Below the pieces are notes generated by a model. That model did not search any database. It saw only the letters and a list, made by a program, of their open reading frames with translations, and had not been told where the DNA came from. The position numbers and the translations under genes are program-made. A stretch of DNA of 64,000 bases from Psychroserpens damuponensis (GTDB lineage: Bacteria > Bacteroidota > Bacteroidia > Flavobacteriales > Flavobacteriaceae), in assembly GCF_000826655.1 (NCBI RefSeq), contig NZ_JXJO01000019.1:124001-188000 (forward strand), read 5' to 3'. Shown piece by piece: positions 63,701 to 64,000 of this stretch (position 1 is its first letter; each line of letters starts with the position of its first letter).

Positions 63701-64000
63701 GGCGCAGATTTAGGGAGTTCTACAGAAAACCCTATAGCAACAGGTTATATCGCTTTAGAAGTAAGTGATGATGACGGATTAAACTTTACAACAGAAACCA
63801 TCATCAATGATGACAGCCAAAACTCATGGAAAACAGCTACAGATATTGATTTATCTGCCTATGATGGTAAAATTGTTCTCATCAGGTTTAGAGGTGTAAC
63901 AGGAAGCTCTTGGAGTAGTGATATGGCACTTGATAATATAAATATTGAGGCAGACCCTGTGACAGGATCTGATTCGCCAGTGGCTGTATGTCAAAACATT
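60734..64000 (+). CDS. Secreted M14 zinc carboxypeptidase with Fn3 and MAM-like domains, 3' end outside the window
   Basis: 1089 residues are visible and the frame is open at the window end. Signal peptide about 1-20 (ending SLAQ). The M14 domain (about 130-500) shows His222-x-x-Glu225 (IHSRESA), NPDGF, DLNRN and His355/356 (ALNHHSY) as zinc and substrate residues, and a catalytic Glu region. Then a beta-sandwich region, a fibronectin III domain (about 797-875: VPTNVSVSSITASAAYITW ... TYEVQVRTKC) and a MAM-like domain (about 885-1080). A T9SS sorting domain is expected beyond the window. Extracellular protein digestion is the likely role. Confidence 0.92.
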   Translation, partial: MKKTTYLFVLLFMVAQISLAQDIYKRVTINNIDATVVEILDNSGIDMTCGALFLDDKLQIELSEVELQSLSNQGVGYTVLIDNLTEFYSKRATQDLPKARLQLEQEKQMSQHNARYSVSELLNNVGQYDECNEIDWATPVNWNLNPNSAPNSFGGCLTYAQVLQELDDMRSLYPNLISARADASPTNQTTYEGRTIWYIRISDNPDVDEAGEPETLYQSLIHSRESATVMNQLYFMWYLLENYDTDPAIRNLVNNQALYFIPVFNPDGFVYNQTQAPNGGGLQRKNRNDSASNSCSTYLDGIDLNRNSAYYWGNGGSTTNPCSDTYMGTGPFSENETQIMRDFFVQYDFELALNHHSYKNAMLHAYAGTNIANPRPDEYSKYNHDMTYYNRYAHGPSTSISSLNSGNMNDWMLGGPAGTSANGTPTGTGSGKETLAWTPENGLLSEQGPTGSGFWPAPSNFLPIAKRAMRMNFLAAYFSGKYGKLHDLNQSDITATSGNLEFGIENLGQKASDFTVTITAVSANITIPGATNSITESFTAAQVLDQRFVSIPYTLDGGIQADDEIEFKVVFTNNYASDNVLYEANIKKTYAPTNVIFDDATDNLSNWTAIGSGGSWSTTTDAYPNSAGASAIRSNASIPYNDNQANGIQLTNPVNLTGVSTALVQFYAKWDLERSFDYVQLEASLDASSWTPLCGKFTKPGAPDDNNTYSGKGSADNDFQPDGEPLYDGDTQDRWYMEEIVIDASNNSMFSQQSNVYFRFVFFTDSSNREDSYYNVDFEGFTFDDFKITEIKIPCVNSVPTNVSVSSITASAAYITWDVVPSATYDLRYRETSTTSWTDVLDLTTNTYTITGLNNLTTYEVQVRTKCTASTSAYSTSEVFTTLDACLDGTISTFPYTQGFENNTAFTNEWKQGVNATDDDIDWTRDSGGTTSSNTGPSTGSGSMWYVYTEASTNVTPEGSPQKTAIITSDCIDFTNWENAKISFDYHMYGADLGSSTENPIATGYIALEVSDDDGLNFTTETIINDDSQNSWKTATDIDLSAYDGKIVLIRFRGVTGSSWSSDMALDNINIEADPVTGSDSPVAVCQNI

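Overview
The window is low-GC DNA (roughly one third G+C by eye) from a member of the Bacteroidota, most likely a marine Flavobacteriaceae. Support: type IX secretion cargo with C-terminal sorting domains, a PorP/SprF protein paired with a gliding-type adhesin, DUF4290 next to murA, a DPP7-type S46 peptidase, and promoters of the Bacteroidota type (TTTG-N19/20-TANNTTTG). I cannot name the genus.

Region 1 (1-17.8 kb) is ordinary core chromosome. It opens with a light/oxidative-stress cluster: an iron-sulfur photolyase cut by the window edge, small conserved flavobacterial genes, then a tight operon of SDR, glutathione peroxidase, DUF6435, TspO, SRPBCC and a class I photolyase. After a convergent terminator come murA-DUF4290, DUF493, an S46 dipeptidyl-peptidase, an ATPase-recQ-fmt operon, HU, YqgE, a class IV aminotransferase and a START-like protein.

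Region 2 (about 17.85-51.72 kb) is a genomic island in the 3' end of a tRNA-Met(CAT) gene. The intact tRNA and a tyrosine recombinase mark the left end; a degenerate copy of the tRNA 3' end (39 of 45 bases) marks the right end. Twelve-base iterons (GAACACGATTnn) lie near both ends, and a second right-end-like module at 46.12-46.20 kb suggests two elements stacked in tandem. The cargo is defence-like: a type I restriction-modification operon (hsdM-hsdS ... hsdR) whose middle holds a YIDD reverse transcriptase, a PD-(D/E)XK nuclease, a helical protein of unknown role, a DUF262/DUF1524/DUF4268 (GmrSD-like) protein and a secreted protein; hipBA; a TerB / four-helix membrane coiled-coil / vWA-like lipoprotein operon; a secreted DNase I-like protein; a TPR histidine kinase and response regulator; and a 1604-residue exonuclease-RecQ-UvrD fusion. 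A palindrome TACGG-N4-CCGTA recurs before the RM operon, the TerB operon and the kinase genes, so the two-component system may control the defence genes.

Region 3 (51.7-64 kb) returns to chromosome with surface and secreted proteins: a GEVED-repeat T9SS protein, PorP/SprF, a 1955-residue adhesin and a large M14 carboxypeptidase that runs off the window.

A 10-mer, ATTTCCGAAG, occurs ten times in the 30 kb of chromosome and not once in the 34 kb island. The best candidates for an undescribed system are the reverse-transcriptase-bearing RM operon, its possible control by the kinase pair, and the TerB/vWA operon.
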